The position numbers and the translations under genes are program-made. Positions 17,736 through 27,220 of a stretch of 64,000 nucleotides of DNA are shown piece by piece. Source of the stretch: Massilia arenae (GTDB lineage: Bacteria; Pseudomonadota; Gammaproteobacteria; Burkholderiales; Burkholderiaceae_D). Positions within the stretch are counted from its first letter, which is position 1; each line of letters starts with the position of its first letter. The notes under the pieces are model-generated. The model worked only from the letters and a program-made list of their open reading frames with translations. It searched no databases and had not been told where the DNA came from. The DNA lies in contig NZ_VPFD01000027.1 of the NCBI RefSeq assembly GCF_008014745.1, positions 17,051 through 81,050 of the forward strand, given 5' to 3'.

Positions 17736-18854
17736 CTAAGTCTGCACCAGTTTACGATGTCTTTGAATACTCATCAATATGCCGGCGCCAAGGCCGAGTG
17801 TGATAAATGCCGTGCCGCCGTAACTCATGAAGGGTAGCGGCACCCCCACGACAGGCAATATCCCTGAGACCATGCCCATATTGACGAAGGCATAAGTAAA
17901 GAAAATCATCGCAATCGAGCCGGCCAGCAGGCGGCCGAAGGTGTTCGGCGCATTGGCCGCGATCATCAGGCCGCGTCCGATCAGGAGCAGGTAGACGAAC
18001 AGCAGGAACAGGTTGCCAATCAGGCCGAATTCCTCGGAATACACGGAGAACACGAAGTCGGTAGTGCGTTCCGGCACGAATTCCAGGTAGCCCTGGGTGC
18101 CCTGCATATAGCCCTTGCCGTTCAGGCCACCGGAGCCGATCGCGATGATCGACTGGATGATGTGGAAGCCCTTGCCCAGCGGGTCGGAGGTCGGGTCGAT
18201 CAGGGTCATCACCCGCTGGCGCTGGTAGTCGTGCATCATCGACCAGCCGATCGGCAGGAAGGCCAGCACGCTCACCGTCACCGCGGCGATCGCCTTCCAC
18301 GACAGGCCGGCCAGGAAGATCACGTACAGGCCCGACGACGCGACCAGCAGCGAGGTGCCCAGGTCGGGCTGCTCCATGATGAGGGCGACCGGGATCATCA
18401 GGATCACGGCGGCCACGATGTAATGCCGCCAGCCGGCCACCTGGGCCCGGGTCTGGAAGTACCAGGCCAGCATCAGCGGCAGGCCGATCTTCATGATCTC
18501 GGATGGCTGGATGTCGATGACGCCGATGTGCAGCCAGCGCTGCGCGCCCTTCTTGATCAGGCCGAACATCGCGACCGCGACCAGCAGGGACACGCCGATC
18601 GCGTAGACCGGCACCGCCAGCCGCATCAGGTTTTGCGGCGCGATGTTCGCGGCCACCCACATCACCGCGAACGACAACAGGAAGTTGCGGATCTGGTGCT
18701 CGACCCGGTCCGGGAAATCGGCGCCGGCCGACATCATGGTGACCATGCTGATCGTCACCAGCATGGCCAGGATCAGGGTCAGCGGCAGGTCGAACACCGT
18801 GAAATACGGGCGCAGGCGGCGGCGCAGCGAGCGCCGTTCTGGAATATGGGCCAT
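17736..18854 (-). CDS. rodA: Rod-shape SEDS glycosyltransferase RodA
   Basis: Polymerises lipid II glycan strands for cell elongation, together with PBP2. 372 residues, about ten hydrophobic helices, cytoplasmic basic N-terminus. SEDS signatures: IKKGAQRWL, QPSEIMKIGLPLMLAW, EQPDLGTSLLV (containing the essential Asp), TDFVFSVYSEEFGLIG and PLPFMSYGGTAF near the end. It lies three bases after mrdA and just before rlpA, the standard elongasome order. Confidence 0.96.
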   Translation of the reverse strand: MAHIPERRSLRRRLRPYFTVFDLPLTLILAMLVTISMVTMMSAGADFPDRVEHQIRNFLLSFAVMWVAANIAPQNLMRLAVPVYAIGVSLLVAVAMFGLIKKGAQRWLHIGVIDIQPSEIMKIGLPLMLAWYFQTRAQVAGWRHYIVAAVILMIPVALIMEQPDLGTSLLVASSGLYVIFLAGLSWKAIAAVTVSVLAFLPIGWSMMHDYQRQRVMTLIDPTSDPLGKGFHIIQSIIAIGSGGLNGKGYMQGTQGYLEFVPERTTDFVFSVYSEEFGLIGNLFLLFVYLLLIGRGLMIAANAPNTFGRLLAGSIAMIFFTYAFVNMGMVSGILPVVGVPLPFMSYGGTAFITLGLGAGILMSIQRHRKLVQT

Positions 18855-18857
18855 GGC

Positions 18858-20804
18858 TTACTCGGTTCGGGTGGCGATGACGGGGGCCGCAGCCGGCGCC
18901 GCCTTCTTGACGGTGACGGGACGAGCGCCTTCCTTCGGTTCCGGCGGTGGCGCCGGACGCTTGCCGAGGATGGCGTAATCGAGCACCTTGCGCGCGATTG
19001 GCGCCGCCACGACGCCGCCGAAGCCGGCATTCTCGACCACCATCGCCAGCGCGATACGCGGTTGCTCGACCGGCGCGAAGGCGGTGAACAGCGCGTTGTC
19101 GCGATGGCGTTCGTCGATCGCATTGGCATCGTACTTCTTGCCGCGCAGGCCGATCACCTGCGCAGTGCCGGTCTTGCCGGCCGAGGAATACGTGGCGGTG
19201 GAGAAGGCGCGTTGCCCGGTGCCTTCGCGCATCACGCCGGCCATCGCATCCTTGATGAAGTCGAGGTGCTCCTGCTTCATCGCCAGGCGCCGGGTTTCCT
19301 TGGGCACCGTCAGGGTGCGCTCGCGGGTGATGCCGTCCTCGATCATCTTGACCAGGTGCGGCTTCATCACCACGCCGTCATTGGCCAGGATCGCGGTCGC
19401 ATGCGCCAGCTGCAGCATGGTGTAGTGGTTGAAGCCCTGCCCGATCGAGATCGAGATGGTGTCGCCGCCCACCCATTTCTGGGCCGCGCGGTTGCGCTTG
19501 AAGCGCTCGGCCTTCCATTCCTTCGACGGCAGCACGCCGACTTTTTCATGATCGAGATCGATCCCGGTCGGCTGGCCGAAACCGAATTCGCGCATGAATT
19601 TGGAGATGTTGTCGATCCCCATCTCGTTGCCCAGCTGGTAGTAATAGGTGTCGCAGGAGTGGGCGATCGAGTGGTACATATTGACGATGCCGTGGCCGCC
19701 CGGCTTGTCGTCGTTAAAGCGGTGCCCGCCCAGCATGAAGAAGCCGGGGTCGCGGATCGCGTCCTGCGGACGGCGGTAGCCCATCTCGAGCGCCGCCAGC
19801 GACATGAAGGGCTTGAAGGTCGAACCAGGCGGATAGGTGCCCGACAGCGGACGGTTCATCAGTGGCCGGTCGAGCGAGGTGTTCAACTCGTTCCAGCTCT
19901 GGTAATCGATGCCGTCGACGAACAGGTTCGGATCGAAGCCGGGCCGCGAGACGTAGGCCAGCACGTCGCCGGTTGACGGTTCGATCGCCACCAGCGCGCC
20001 GCGGTGGTCGCCGAAGGCTTCCTCGGCGACCTTCTGCAGCTCGATGTCGATCGACAGGATCAGGTTGCTGCCCGGGACCGGCGCCGTGCGCTTGAGCGTG
20101 CGGATCGCGCGGCCGCCGGCCGAGCGCTCCACCTGCTCGTAGCCCGTGACGCCGTGCAGCTGGCGCTCGTAGCGCTTCTCGACGCCTTCCTTGCCGATAT
20201 GGTCGGTGCCGTTGTAGTTGGCGGCGTCGTCACCCTCCTCGATCGCGGCGGCTTCCTTGGCGTTGATGCGGCCGATGTAGCCGATCACGTGCGAGGCCAC
20301 CTCGCCCATCGGGTACTGGCGGAACAGGCGCGCCTGCACCTCGACGCCGGGAAAACGGAAACGCTGGGCGGTGAAGCGCGCCACCTCGTCATCGGTCAGG
20401 CGGGTGCGCAGCGGCACGCTGGCGAAGCTGCGCGACTCTTCGCGCAGGCGCTTGAAGCGGCGCCGGTCGCGCGCATCGATCGCCACCAGCTTGGCCAGCT
20501 CGTCGATCACCGATTCCATGTCGGCCTGCAGCTTGGACGGCGTGATCTCGAGCGTATAGGCGGAATAGTTGCGCGCCAGGACCACGCCGTTGCGGTCCAC
20601 GATCAGGCCCCGGTTGGGCACGATCGGCACCAGCGCGATGCGGTTGTCCTCGGCCTGCGCCGCGTACTGGTCGTGGTGCAGCACCTGCAGCCAGACCACG
20701 CGCGCGACCAGCAGGCCGAAGCAGATGAAGACGAGCGCCACCAGCGCCGTGAGGCGCATCCGGAACTGGTGGATCTCGCGGTCGCTGTCCTTGAACTCGG
20801 TCAT
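18858..20804 (-). CDS. mrdA: Penicillin-binding protein 2 (elongasome transpeptidase)
   Basis: Cross-links peptidoglycan in the lateral wall. 648 residues: one N-terminal membrane helix (about 18-40), PBP dimerisation domain (about 60-240) and transpeptidase domain. Catalytic motifs are GSTFKPF with Ser328 and Lys331 (SxxK), SCDTYYYQLG (SxN-type motif written SCD), and AGKTGTAQ (KTG). The C-terminal tail is Pro/Ala/Lys-rich. It is followed immediately by rodA, its SEDS partner. Family identity as PBP2 rather than FtsI is supported by the mreD and rodA neighbours. Confidence 0.95.
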   Translation of the reverse strand: MTEFKDSDREIHQFRMRLTALVALVFICFGLLVARVVWLQVLHHDQYAAQAEDNRIALVPIVPNRGLIVDRNGVVLARNYSAYTLEITPSKLQADMESVIDELAKLVAIDARDRRRFKRLREESRSFASVPLRTRLTDDEVARFTAQRFRFPGVEVQARLFRQYPMGEVASHVIGYIGRINAKEAAAIEEGDDAANYNGTDHIGKEGVEKRYERQLHGVTGYEQVERSAGGRAIRTLKRTAPVPGSNLILSIDIELQKVAEEAFGDHRGALVAIEPSTGDVLAYVSRPGFDPNLFVDGIDYQSWNELNTSLDRPLMNRPLSGTYPPGSTFKPFMSLAALEMGYRRPQDAIRDPGFFMLGGHRFNDDKPGGHGIVNMYHSIAHSCDTYYYQLGNEMGIDNISKFMREFGFGQPTGIDLDHEKVGVLPSKEWKAERFKRNRAAQKWVGGDTISISIGQGFNHYTMLQLAHATAILANDGVVMKPHLVKMIEDGITRERTLTVPKETRRLAMKQEHLDFIKDAMAGVMREGTGQRAFSTATYSSAGKTGTAQVIGLRGKKYDANAIDERHRDNALFTAFAPVEQPRIALAMVVENAGFGGVVAAPIARKVLDYAILGKRPAPPPEPKEGARPVTVKKAAPAAAPVIATRTE

Positions 20805-20820
20805 TCTCGAAAAAACCTCG

Positions 20821-21339
20821 TCAGATCGGGCGGGTATGGTCGCGGTCGACGGCGCGCCGCTGCGGCGCCAGCAGCAGCCAGGTGATCACCGGCCACATGG
20901 CCACCGCCACCACGCTCTCGACGAACGGCAGCAGGCCGGGGAAGCGGCCGGAAACGATCATGTGCACGACCAGCTGGATGGCCTGGGCCAGCAGCAGCAG
21001 CGGGAACACGTGCATGGCCTGGGTCAGCAGCGGGAACCACAGCACGCGGCGGTGGATCATGATGGCCAGGTAGGACAGCACGGTGTAGGCGAGCGCGTTC
21101 TCACCCAGCAGGCTGGCGTCGTGCACGTCCATCAACAGGCCCATGCAGAAGGCGACGCCGATGCCGACCTTGCGCGGCTGGTGGATGCCCCAGAACACCA
21201 GCACCAGCGCGACGAAGTCGGGCGCCCCGACCCAGCGGCCCCAGGGCATCAGGTTGAGCATGAAGGCGCACACCAGGCTGAAGGCGATGAACAGCGGGCT
21301 GACGGGCAGCAGGATGTAATGCGGACGGCGACCGGGCAT
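20821..21339 (-). CDS. mreD: Rod shape-determining protein MreD
   Basis: 172 residues, almost entirely hydrophobic, with five or six predicted inner-membrane helices (for example PLFIAFSLVCAFMLNLMPW and VALVLVFWGIHQPRKVGIG). The central GVAFCMGLLMDVHDASLLG segment is the most conserved part of the family. It is a membrane scaffold of the elongasome with no enzymatic activity. It sits between mreC (6 bases) and mrdA (16 bases), supporting the call given the family's low sequence conservation. Confidence 0.93.
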   Translation of the reverse strand: MPGRRPHYILLPVSPLFIAFSLVCAFMLNLMPWGRWVGAPDFVALVLVFWGIHQPRKVGIGVAFCMGLLMDVHDASLLGENALAYTVLSYLAIMIHRRVLWFPLLTQAMHVFPLLLLAQAIQLVVHMIVSGRFPGLLPFVESVVAVAMWPVITWLLLAPQRRAVDRDHTRPI

Positions 21340-21345
21340 GGCGGC

Positions 21346-22437
21346 TTACTCCGTTCGGGCGGCCGGCGCAGGCGCGGTCGCAGTCGTTGCAGGTGGCGTG
21401 GCGGCCGCCGGACGTGGCGTGGCCGGTGGAGTCGCCGCAGGCTGGCTGGCCGGCGTCGGCGCGCCATTGGTGGGGGCCGGGGCGGCGGGCCCGCCGGCCG
21501 CCGGCAGCGGCGAGGCCGGCAGCGGCAGCGGCGGCACCGGCGCCATCTTCGGCATATTGCGTCGGCTGGCGGCAGGCGGCGCCTCCGGACCCGGGCGCGG
21601 CGGCAAGGCATTGTGCGACATGATCACCAGCACCTGGCGATTGCGGTCGATGCCGGCCAGCGGCTGGCCGACCACGCGGCCGAACGAGCCGGCGGCCTTC
21701 TCGACCTGGGTCACGCGCGCCACCGCCAGGCCGGCCGGGTATATCCCGTCCAGGCCCGAGGTCACCAGCACGTCGCCCACCTGGATGTCGGCGTCCTGGG
21801 CCACGAAGCGCAGGTCGAGCAGGCCCGTATTGCCGCGGCCATAGACGATGCTGCGCAAGCCGCTGCGCAGCACCTGCACCGGAATGGCCTGGTCCTTGTC
21901 CGTCAGCAGCGTGACTTCGGAGGTGAACGGGAACACGCGGGTGACCTGGCCGACCACGCCGGCGTGGTCGATCACCGGCAGGCCGAGCGACACGTCGTCG
22001 CGCGAACCGCGGTTGATCACGATGCGGCGGGTGGACGGGTCGCGTGCGTCATACAGGATCTCGGCCATCTGCGACTGCACCGGCAACTGCTGCTTGCCTT
22101 CCATCAGGCGTCGCAGATGCGCGTTCTCGGCCATCTGGAACTGGGCCTGCTGCAGCAACTGGGCGCGCGCCAGCTCCTGGTGCTTGAGGGCCTGGACTTC
22201 CTTCTGCAAGGTCGACAGCGACGAGAAATAATCGCCCATATTGGCCAGCGCCTCGCGTGGCATCAGGGCCGCCATCTGCATCGGATAGAGCACGGTGGCC
22301 GCGACCTGGCGCACGCCGGACAGCAATCCCATGCGGGCGTCGACGAACAGCAATACGATGGCGATCAGTGCGCAGACCATCGCCTTGACTCGTGCTGGGG
22401 CGCCTTGTTTGAACAGCGGCGGAGGACTGTATTCCAT
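21346..22437 (-). CDS. mreC: Rod shape-determining protein MreC
   Basis: 363 residues. A short basic cytoplasmic start, one membrane helix (about 17-36), a coiled-coil (about 65-105, SLSTLQKEVQALKHQELARAQ-type heptads) and a beta-rich periplasmic domain (about 110-275) with DPSTRRIVINRGSRDDV and the GLDGIYPAGLAVARV motif. The last ~80 residues are a Pro/Ala-rich low-complexity tail, longer than in E. coli MreC and probably disordered. It binds PBP2 and MreB/MreD in the elongasome. Located 100 bases after mreB. Confidence 0.95.
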   Translation of the reverse strand: MEYSPPPLFKQGAPARVKAMVCALIAIVLLFVDARMGLLSGVRQVAATVLYPMQMAALMPREALANMGDYFSSLSTLQKEVQALKHQELARAQLLQQAQFQMAENAHLRRLMEGKQQLPVQSQMAEILYDARDPSTRRIVINRGSRDDVSLGLPVIDHAGVVGQVTRVFPFTSEVTLLTDKDQAIPVQVLRSGLRSIVYGRGNTGLLDLRFVAQDADIQVGDVLVTSGLDGIYPAGLAVARVTQVEKAAGSFGRVVGQPLAGIDRNRQVLVIMSHNALPPRPGPEAPPAASRRNMPKMAPVPPLPLPASPLPAAGGPAAPAPTNGAPTPASQPAATPPATPRPAAATPPATTATAPAPAARTE

Positions 22438-22537
22438 GACGTCCGTTGGTGATAACGCGGGCGATCAATACCAAGGCGGGCAGATGCGCGCAGCTTGTGA
22501 CCGCACGCCCTGCCCGCCCCCGTCGATCATGTGCGTC

Positions 22538-23581
22538 TTATTCGTACGAGAAGATCGAACCAAGCTTGTCCATGCGCTCGAGGGCCATGCCCGAGCCGCG
22601 CACCACGCAGGTGAGCGGATCTTCGGCGGCCAGCACCGGCAGGCCGGTTTCTTCCATCAGGAGGCGATCCAGGTCGCGCAGCAGCGCGCCGCCGCCGGTC
22701 AGCATCATGCCTTTTTCGGCGATGTCGGCGCCCAGTTCCGGCGGCGCCTGTTCCAGCGCGTTCTTCACGGCCGACACGATCTGGTTCAGCGGATCGGTGA
22801 GGGCTTCCAGGATCTCGTTGCTCGAAATGGTGAACGAGCGCGGGATGCCTTCGGACAGGTTGCGGCCCTTGACTTCCATTTCCTTGACTTCGGAACCCGG
22901 GAACGCCGAGCCGATCGCCTTCTTGATCGCTTCGGCGGTCTGTTCGCCGATCAGCATGCCGTAGTTGCGGCGGATGTAGTTGACGATGGCTTCGTCGAAC
23001 TTGTCGCCGCCCACGCGCACCGAGCCTTTATAGACCATGCCGCCCAGCGAGATGATGCCCACTTCGGTGGTGCCGCCGCCGATGTCGACCACCATCGAGC
23101 CGGTCGCTTCCGAGACCGGCAGGCCGGCGCCGATCGCGGCCGCCATCGGCTCTTCGATCAGGTAGACCTGCGAGGCGCCGGCGCCGAGCGCCGATTCGCG
23201 GATCGCGCGGCGCTCGACCTGGGTCGAGCCGCACGGCACGCAGATGATGATGCGCGGCGACGGACGGAAGAATTTCGAGTCGTGCACCATGCGGATGAAC
23301 TGCTTGAGCATCTGTTCGGTGACGGTGAAGTCGGCGATCACGCCATCCTTCATCGGGCGGATCGCTTCGATATTGCCGGGTACCTTGCCGAGCATCTGCT
23401 TGGCTTCCTTGCCGACTGCCTGGATGGTCTTCTTGCCGTTCGGGCCACCTTCCTGGCGGATCGCGACCACCGACGGCTCGTCCAGGACGATGCCCAGGCC
23501 GCGGACGTAGATCAGCGTGTTGGCGGTGCCGAGGTCGATCGCCAGGTCATTCGAGAAGTAGCTGCGTAAAAAACCAAACAT
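22538..23581 (-). CDS. mreB: Actin-like cell-shape protein MreB
   Basis: Forms membrane-bound ATP-dependent filaments that position wall synthesis. 347 residues, the standard length. I took the start at MFGFLRSYFSND, since upstream in-frame codons are not MreB-like and the FGFLR segment is the usual amphipathic membrane-binding N-terminus. Actin-fold motifs: DLAIDLGTANTLIYV (phosphate 1), VVDIGGGTTEVGII (phosphate 2) and LTGGGALLRDLDRLL (adenosine). First gene of the leftward mreBCD-mrdA-rodA-rlpA operon, divergent from gatC. Confidence 0.97.
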   Translation of the reverse strand: MFGFLRSYFSNDLAIDLGTANTLIYVRGLGIVLDEPSVVAIRQEGGPNGKKTIQAVGKEAKQMLGKVPGNIEAIRPMKDGVIADFTVTEQMLKQFIRMVHDSKFFRPSPRIIICVPCGSTQVERRAIRESALGAGASQVYLIEEPMAAAIGAGLPVSEATGSMVVDIGGGTTEVGIISLGGMVYKGSVRVGGDKFDEAIVNYIRRNYGMLIGEQTAEAIKKAIGSAFPGSEVKEMEVKGRNLSEGIPRSFTISSNEILEALTDPLNQIVSAVKNALEQAPPELGADIAEKGMMLTGGGALLRDLDRLLMEETGLPVLAAEDPLTCVVRGSGMALERMDKLGSIFSYE

Positions 23582-23896
23582 GGGTGTCCTGATGCGCATC
23601 AATGTGCGCCTAAACATTGATCGGGGATTCTGTGCCGCACCTGCCAAGCAATGGGCACCGCGGACTTCGCATGCGCGGGTGCCGGGCTTTCGGCACGACA
23701 ACGCATTAGCCCGCCATTCTACCTTATAATTTGTCGTTTACATGCTGAATACAGGTGGTTTTCCCCACCGAATTGCAAGCGATTTGGACGGTGTTTGCAG
23801 GGTTTTATCGCCTTTAAGAAGCCGTTCGCTGACAACTTGCTAACATTCATTATTCGCCGAATCACTTTTTGCGCGCTGATGGCGTGCCATATAGCC
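23582..23896. other. Intergenic region between divergent mreB and gatC
   Basis: 315 bases with no convincing gene. It should hold the promoters of both operons. A TATAAT on the plus strand at 23725-23730 has no good -35, and the minus strand there reads TATAAG, also without a clear -35, so I assign no promoter. The half nearest gatC is noticeably AT-richer than the coding surroundings. Confidence 0.5.
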
Positions 23897-24196
23897 ATGT
23901 CCCTGACCCTTTCCGACGTAAAACGCATCGCCAATCTGGCCCAGCTCGACATGGACGAAGCCCATGCCGAGACCGCGCTGGCCGAGCTGAACGGCATCTT
24001 CGCGCTGGCCGAGCAGATGCAGGCGGTCGATACCACCGGCGTGGCGCCGCTGGCCCAGCCGCTGTCGGCCATCCTGGCCCTGCCGCTGCGCCTGCGCGAC
24101 GATGCGGTGACCGAAGAGAACCGCCGCGAGGACTACCAGGCGCCGGCGCCGAAGGCGCAGGATGGCCTGTACCTGGTGCCGAAGGTCATCGAGTAA
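23897..24196 (+). CDS. gatC: Aspartyl/glutamyl-tRNA(Asn/Gln) amidotransferase subunit C
   Basis: 99 residues, the normal size. The small subunit wraps around GatA and stabilises the GatAB complex that converts Glu-tRNA(Gln) or Asp-tRNA(Asn) to the amide. Family features: an N-terminal helix (SLTLSDVKRIANLAQLDM), the ELNGIFALAEQMQAVDTTGV segment and the C-terminal LYLVPKVIE. The start MSLTLSDV was preferred to an ATG six codons upstream because it matches GatC lengths. First gene of gatCAB. Confidence 0.95.
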   Translation: MSLTLSDVKRIANLAQLDMDEAHAETALAELNGIFALAEQMQAVDTTGVAPLAQPLSAILALPLRLRDDAVTEENRREDYQAPAPKAQDGLYLVPKVIE

Positions 24197-24235
24197 ACCG
24201 CCGCTTTCACGAATCGCTTAAAGATCGAACCGCAC

Positions 24236-25711
24236 ATGCATAACAAGACCATCAAGGAGCTGTCCGCGCTCCTGCACTCGAAACAGGTGTCCGCGACCGA
24301 GCTGGCGCGCCACTACCTCGGCCGCATCGACGCGAGCGGGCACAACGCCTTCCTGCACGTGGACCACGAACTGACCTTGGCCCAGGCCGCGGCGGCCGAC
24401 GACCGCCTGGCGCAGGGTACGGCCGGCCCGCTGACCGGCGTGCCGATCGCGCACAAGGACATTTTCGTCACCCGCGGCTGGCGCACCACGGCCGGCTCGA
24501 AGATGCTCGACGGTTACGTCAGCCCCTTCGATGCGACCGTCGTCGACCGCTTCAAGGCGGCCGGCATGGTCACCCTGGGCAAGGTCAACCTGGACGAATT
24601 CGCGATGGGTTCGGCCAACGAGAACTCGGCCTATGGCGCGGTGAAGAACCCGTGGGATGCCAGCGCCGTGCCGGGCGGTTCGTCGGGCGGCTCGGCCGCG
24701 GCGATCGCCGCGCGCCTGGCGCCGGCCGCCACCGCGACCGACACCGGCGGCTCGATCCGCCAGCCGGCCGCCTTCTGCGGCGTCACCGGCATCAAGCCGA
24801 CCTATGGCCGCGTGTCGCGTTTCGGCATGATCGCCTTCGCCTCGTCGCTGGACCAGGGCGGCCCGATCGCCCAGACCGCCGAGGATTGCGCGCTGCTGCT
24901 CAACGAAATGATCGGCTTCGACGAACGCGATTCGACCAGCCTCACGGTCGAGCAGGGCAATCTGCGCGAAGACTATACGCGCGACTTGAACAAACCTTTG
25001 GACGGCCTGCGCATCGGCGTGCCGTCTGAATACTTCGGCGAAGGCCTGGCTAGCGACGTCGAAGGCGCGGTGCGCGCGGCGCTCGAGCAGTTCGTGAAAC
25101 TGGGCGCTGTCCTGGTCGACATCTCGCTGCCGAAGACGGCGCTGTCGATTCCGACCTATTACATCATCGCGCCGGCCGAAGCCTCGTCGAACCTGTCGCG
25201 CTTCGACGGCGTGCGCTACGGCCACCGCGCTGCGGAGTACAAGGATTTGCAGGACATGTACCGCAAAACCCGCGCCGAAGGCTTCGGCAGCGAGGTCAAA
25301 CGCCGCATCCTGGTCGGCACCTATGTGCTGTGCCACGGCTACTACGACGCCTATTACGTGCAGGCGCAAAAGATCCGGCGCCTGATCGCCGACGACTTCC
25401 AGGCCGCCTTCGCCGACAAATGCGACGTGATCATGGGACCGGTGGCGCCGACGGTGGCATGGGACCTGGGCTCCAAGGCCAATGACCCGGTGGCGAACTA
25501 CCTGGCCGACATCTTCACGCTGTCGACCAGCCTGGCCGGCCTGCCCGGCATGTCGATCCCCTGCGGTTTCGGCACCGGCGACAAGAACGGCAAGCGCCCG
25601 GTGGGCCTGCAAATCATCGGCAACTACTTCGCCGAGGCGAAGCTGCTGAACATCGCGCACCAGTACCAGCAGGCGACCGACTGGCACCAGCGTACGCCCG
25701 AAGGCGTGTGA
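24236..25711 (+). CDS. gatA: Aspartyl/glutamyl-tRNA amidotransferase subunit A
   Basis: 491 residues. Amidase-signature enzyme that hydrolyses glutamine to supply ammonia for transamidation in GatB. The Ser-cisSer-Lys triad is visible: Lys74 in IAHKDIFV, Ser149 in PGGSSGGS and Ser173 in DTGGSIRQPA. The C-terminal PVGLQIIGNYFAEAKLL is also characteristic. It begins 39 bases after gatC and is followed by gatB, giving the complete GatCAB set. The presence of this complex implies indirect Gln and/or Asn tRNA charging in this organism. Confidence 0.97.
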   Translation: MHNKTIKELSALLHSKQVSATELARHYLGRIDASGHNAFLHVDHELTLAQAAAADDRLAQGTAGPLTGVPIAHKDIFVTRGWRTTAGSKMLDGYVSPFDATVVDRFKAAGMVTLGKVNLDEFAMGSANENSAYGAVKNPWDASAVPGGSSGGSAAAIAARLAPAATATDTGGSIRQPAAFCGVTGIKPTYGRVSRFGMIAFASSLDQGGPIAQTAEDCALLLNEMIGFDERDSTSLTVEQGNLREDYTRDLNKPLDGLRIGVPSEYFGEGLASDVEGAVRAALEQFVKLGAVLVDISLPKTALSIPTYYIIAPAEASSNLSRFDGVRYGHRAAEYKDLQDMYRKTRAEGFGSEVKRRILVGTYVLCHGYYDAYYVQAQKIRRLIADDFQAAFADKCDVIMGPVAPTVAWDLGSKANDPVANYLADIFTLSTSLAGLPGMSIPCGFGTGDKNGKRPVGLQIIGNYFAEAKLLNIAHQYQQATDWHQRTPEGV

Positions 25712-25743
25712 TCCGCGACGCTACTGAACAAAGAGAGAACACT

Positions 25744-27204
25744 ATGCAATGGGAAGTCGTCATCGGTCTTGAGAATCACGTCCAGCTCACGACCCAATCG
25801 AAAATCTTCAGCGGCAGCTCGATCCGTTTCGGCGCCGAGCCGAACACGCAGGCCAGCCCCGTCGACCTGGCGCTGCCGGGCGTGCTGCCGGTGCTGAACC
25901 GCGGCGCGGTCGAGCGCGCGATCCGTTTCGGCCTGGCGGTCGGCGCGAAGATCGCGCCGCAGTCGGTCTTCGCGCGCAAGAATTATTTTTATCCCGACCT
26001 GCCTAAGGGTTACCAGATCAGCCAGTTCGAGGATCCGGTGGTCCAGGGCGGCACCGTCAGCTTCGCTTATGAAAAAGACGGCAAGCTCGAGACCAAGACC
26101 GTCAACCTGACCCGCGCCCACCTCGAGGAAGACGCCGGTAAATCGCTGCATGAAGACTATGCCGGCATGAGCGGCATCGACCTGAATCGCGCCGGCACGC
26201 CGCTGCTGGAGATCGTGTCCGAGCCCGAGATGCGCAGCGCGAACGAGGCCGTGGCGTATGCGAAAGCGCTGCACTCGCTGGTGATGTGGCTGGGCGTCTG
26301 CGACGGCAATATGCAGGAGGGGTCGTTCCGCTGCGACGTCAACGTCTCGGTGCGTCCGGTCGGCCAGAAGGAATTCGGCACCCGCTGCGAGATCAAGAAC
26401 CTGAACTCGTTCCGCTTCATGGAAGAGGCGATCCACTATGAAGTGCGGCGCCAGATCGAGCTGATCGAGGACGGCGGCAAGGTGATCCAGGCGACGCGCC
26501 TGTGGGACCCGGACCGTAAAGAGACGCGCTCGATGCGCACCAAGGAAGACGCGCAGGATTACCGCTACTTCCCAGACCCCGACCTGCCGCCGCTGGTGAT
26601 CGGCCAGGACTGGATCGACCGCGTAAAGGCCGAGATGCCCGAACTGCCAGGCGCCCTGCGCGCGCGCTTTACGGGCGAGTACGGCCTGCCGGAGTACGAC
26701 AGCCTGGTCCTGACCTCGTCGAAGGCGATGGCTGGCTACTACGAAGCCGTGGTGGCGAAGGCCGGCAAGGAAAACGCCAAGGCGGCTGCCAACTGGATGA
26801 TGGGCGACGTCTCGTCGACCCTGAACCGCGAAGGCGTGGACATCGGCGACGCACCGGTGAACGCGGCGCAACTGGCGCTGCTGCTCAAGCGCATCGCCGA
26901 CGGCACGATCTCGAACAAGGCCGGCAAGGAAGTCTTCGCCGCGATGTGGGAAGCCAAATCGGACGACGAGAACTTGGCCGACACCGTGATCGACCAGAAA
27001 GGCCTGAAGCAGATCTCCGACACGGGCGCGCTGGAAGCGATCGTCGACGAAGTCCTGGCCGCCAACGCCAAATCGGTCGAACAATACCGCGCCGGCAAAG
27101 AAGCCGCCATCAACGCCCTGATCGGCCAAGCGATGAAGGCCTCGAAAGGCAAGGCCAATCCCGCCCAAGTCACCGAACTGCTAAAACAAAAACTCGCCGG
27201 CTAA
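25744..27204 (+). CDS. gatB: Aspartyl/glutamyl-tRNA amidotransferase subunit B
   Basis: 486 residues. Kinase-like subunit that activates the misacylated tRNA with ATP and transfers ammonia to it. N-terminal cradle domain motifs: WEVVIGLENHVQL, NYFYPDLPKGYQISQF, EEDAGKSLHEDY and NRAGTPLLEIVSEPEM. A helical domain and a C-terminal YqeY-like tail (about 410-486, ending NPAQVTELLKQKLAG) bind tRNA. AAAGAGAGAA precedes the ATG. The next gene is 387 bases away and on the other strand. Confidence 0.97.
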   Translation: MQWEVVIGLENHVQLTTQSKIFSGSSIRFGAEPNTQASPVDLALPGVLPVLNRGAVERAIRFGLAVGAKIAPQSVFARKNYFYPDLPKGYQISQFEDPVVQGGTVSFAYEKDGKLETKTVNLTRAHLEEDAGKSLHEDYAGMSGIDLNRAGTPLLEIVSEPEMRSANEAVAYAKALHSLVMWLGVCDGNMQEGSFRCDVNVSVRPVGQKEFGTRCEIKNLNSFRFMEEAIHYEVRRQIELIEDGGKVIQATRLWDPDRKETRSMRTKEDAQDYRYFPDPDLPPLVIGQDWIDRVKAEMPELPGALRARFTGEYGLPEYDSLVLTSSKAMAGYYEAVVAKAGKENAKAAANWMMGDVSSTLNREGVDIGDAPVNAAQLALLLKRIADGTISNKAGKEVFAAMWEAKSDDENLADTVIDQKGLKQISDTGALEAIVDEVLAANAKSVEQYRAGKEAAINALIGQAMKASKGKANPAQVTELLKQKLAG

Positions 27205-27220
27205 CTCCCTAGCCCATCGA

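Noticed and set aside
23725..23730. TATAAT as promoter of gatCAB
   Set aside because: No -35 hexamer at 16-18 bases on either strand; left unassigned.
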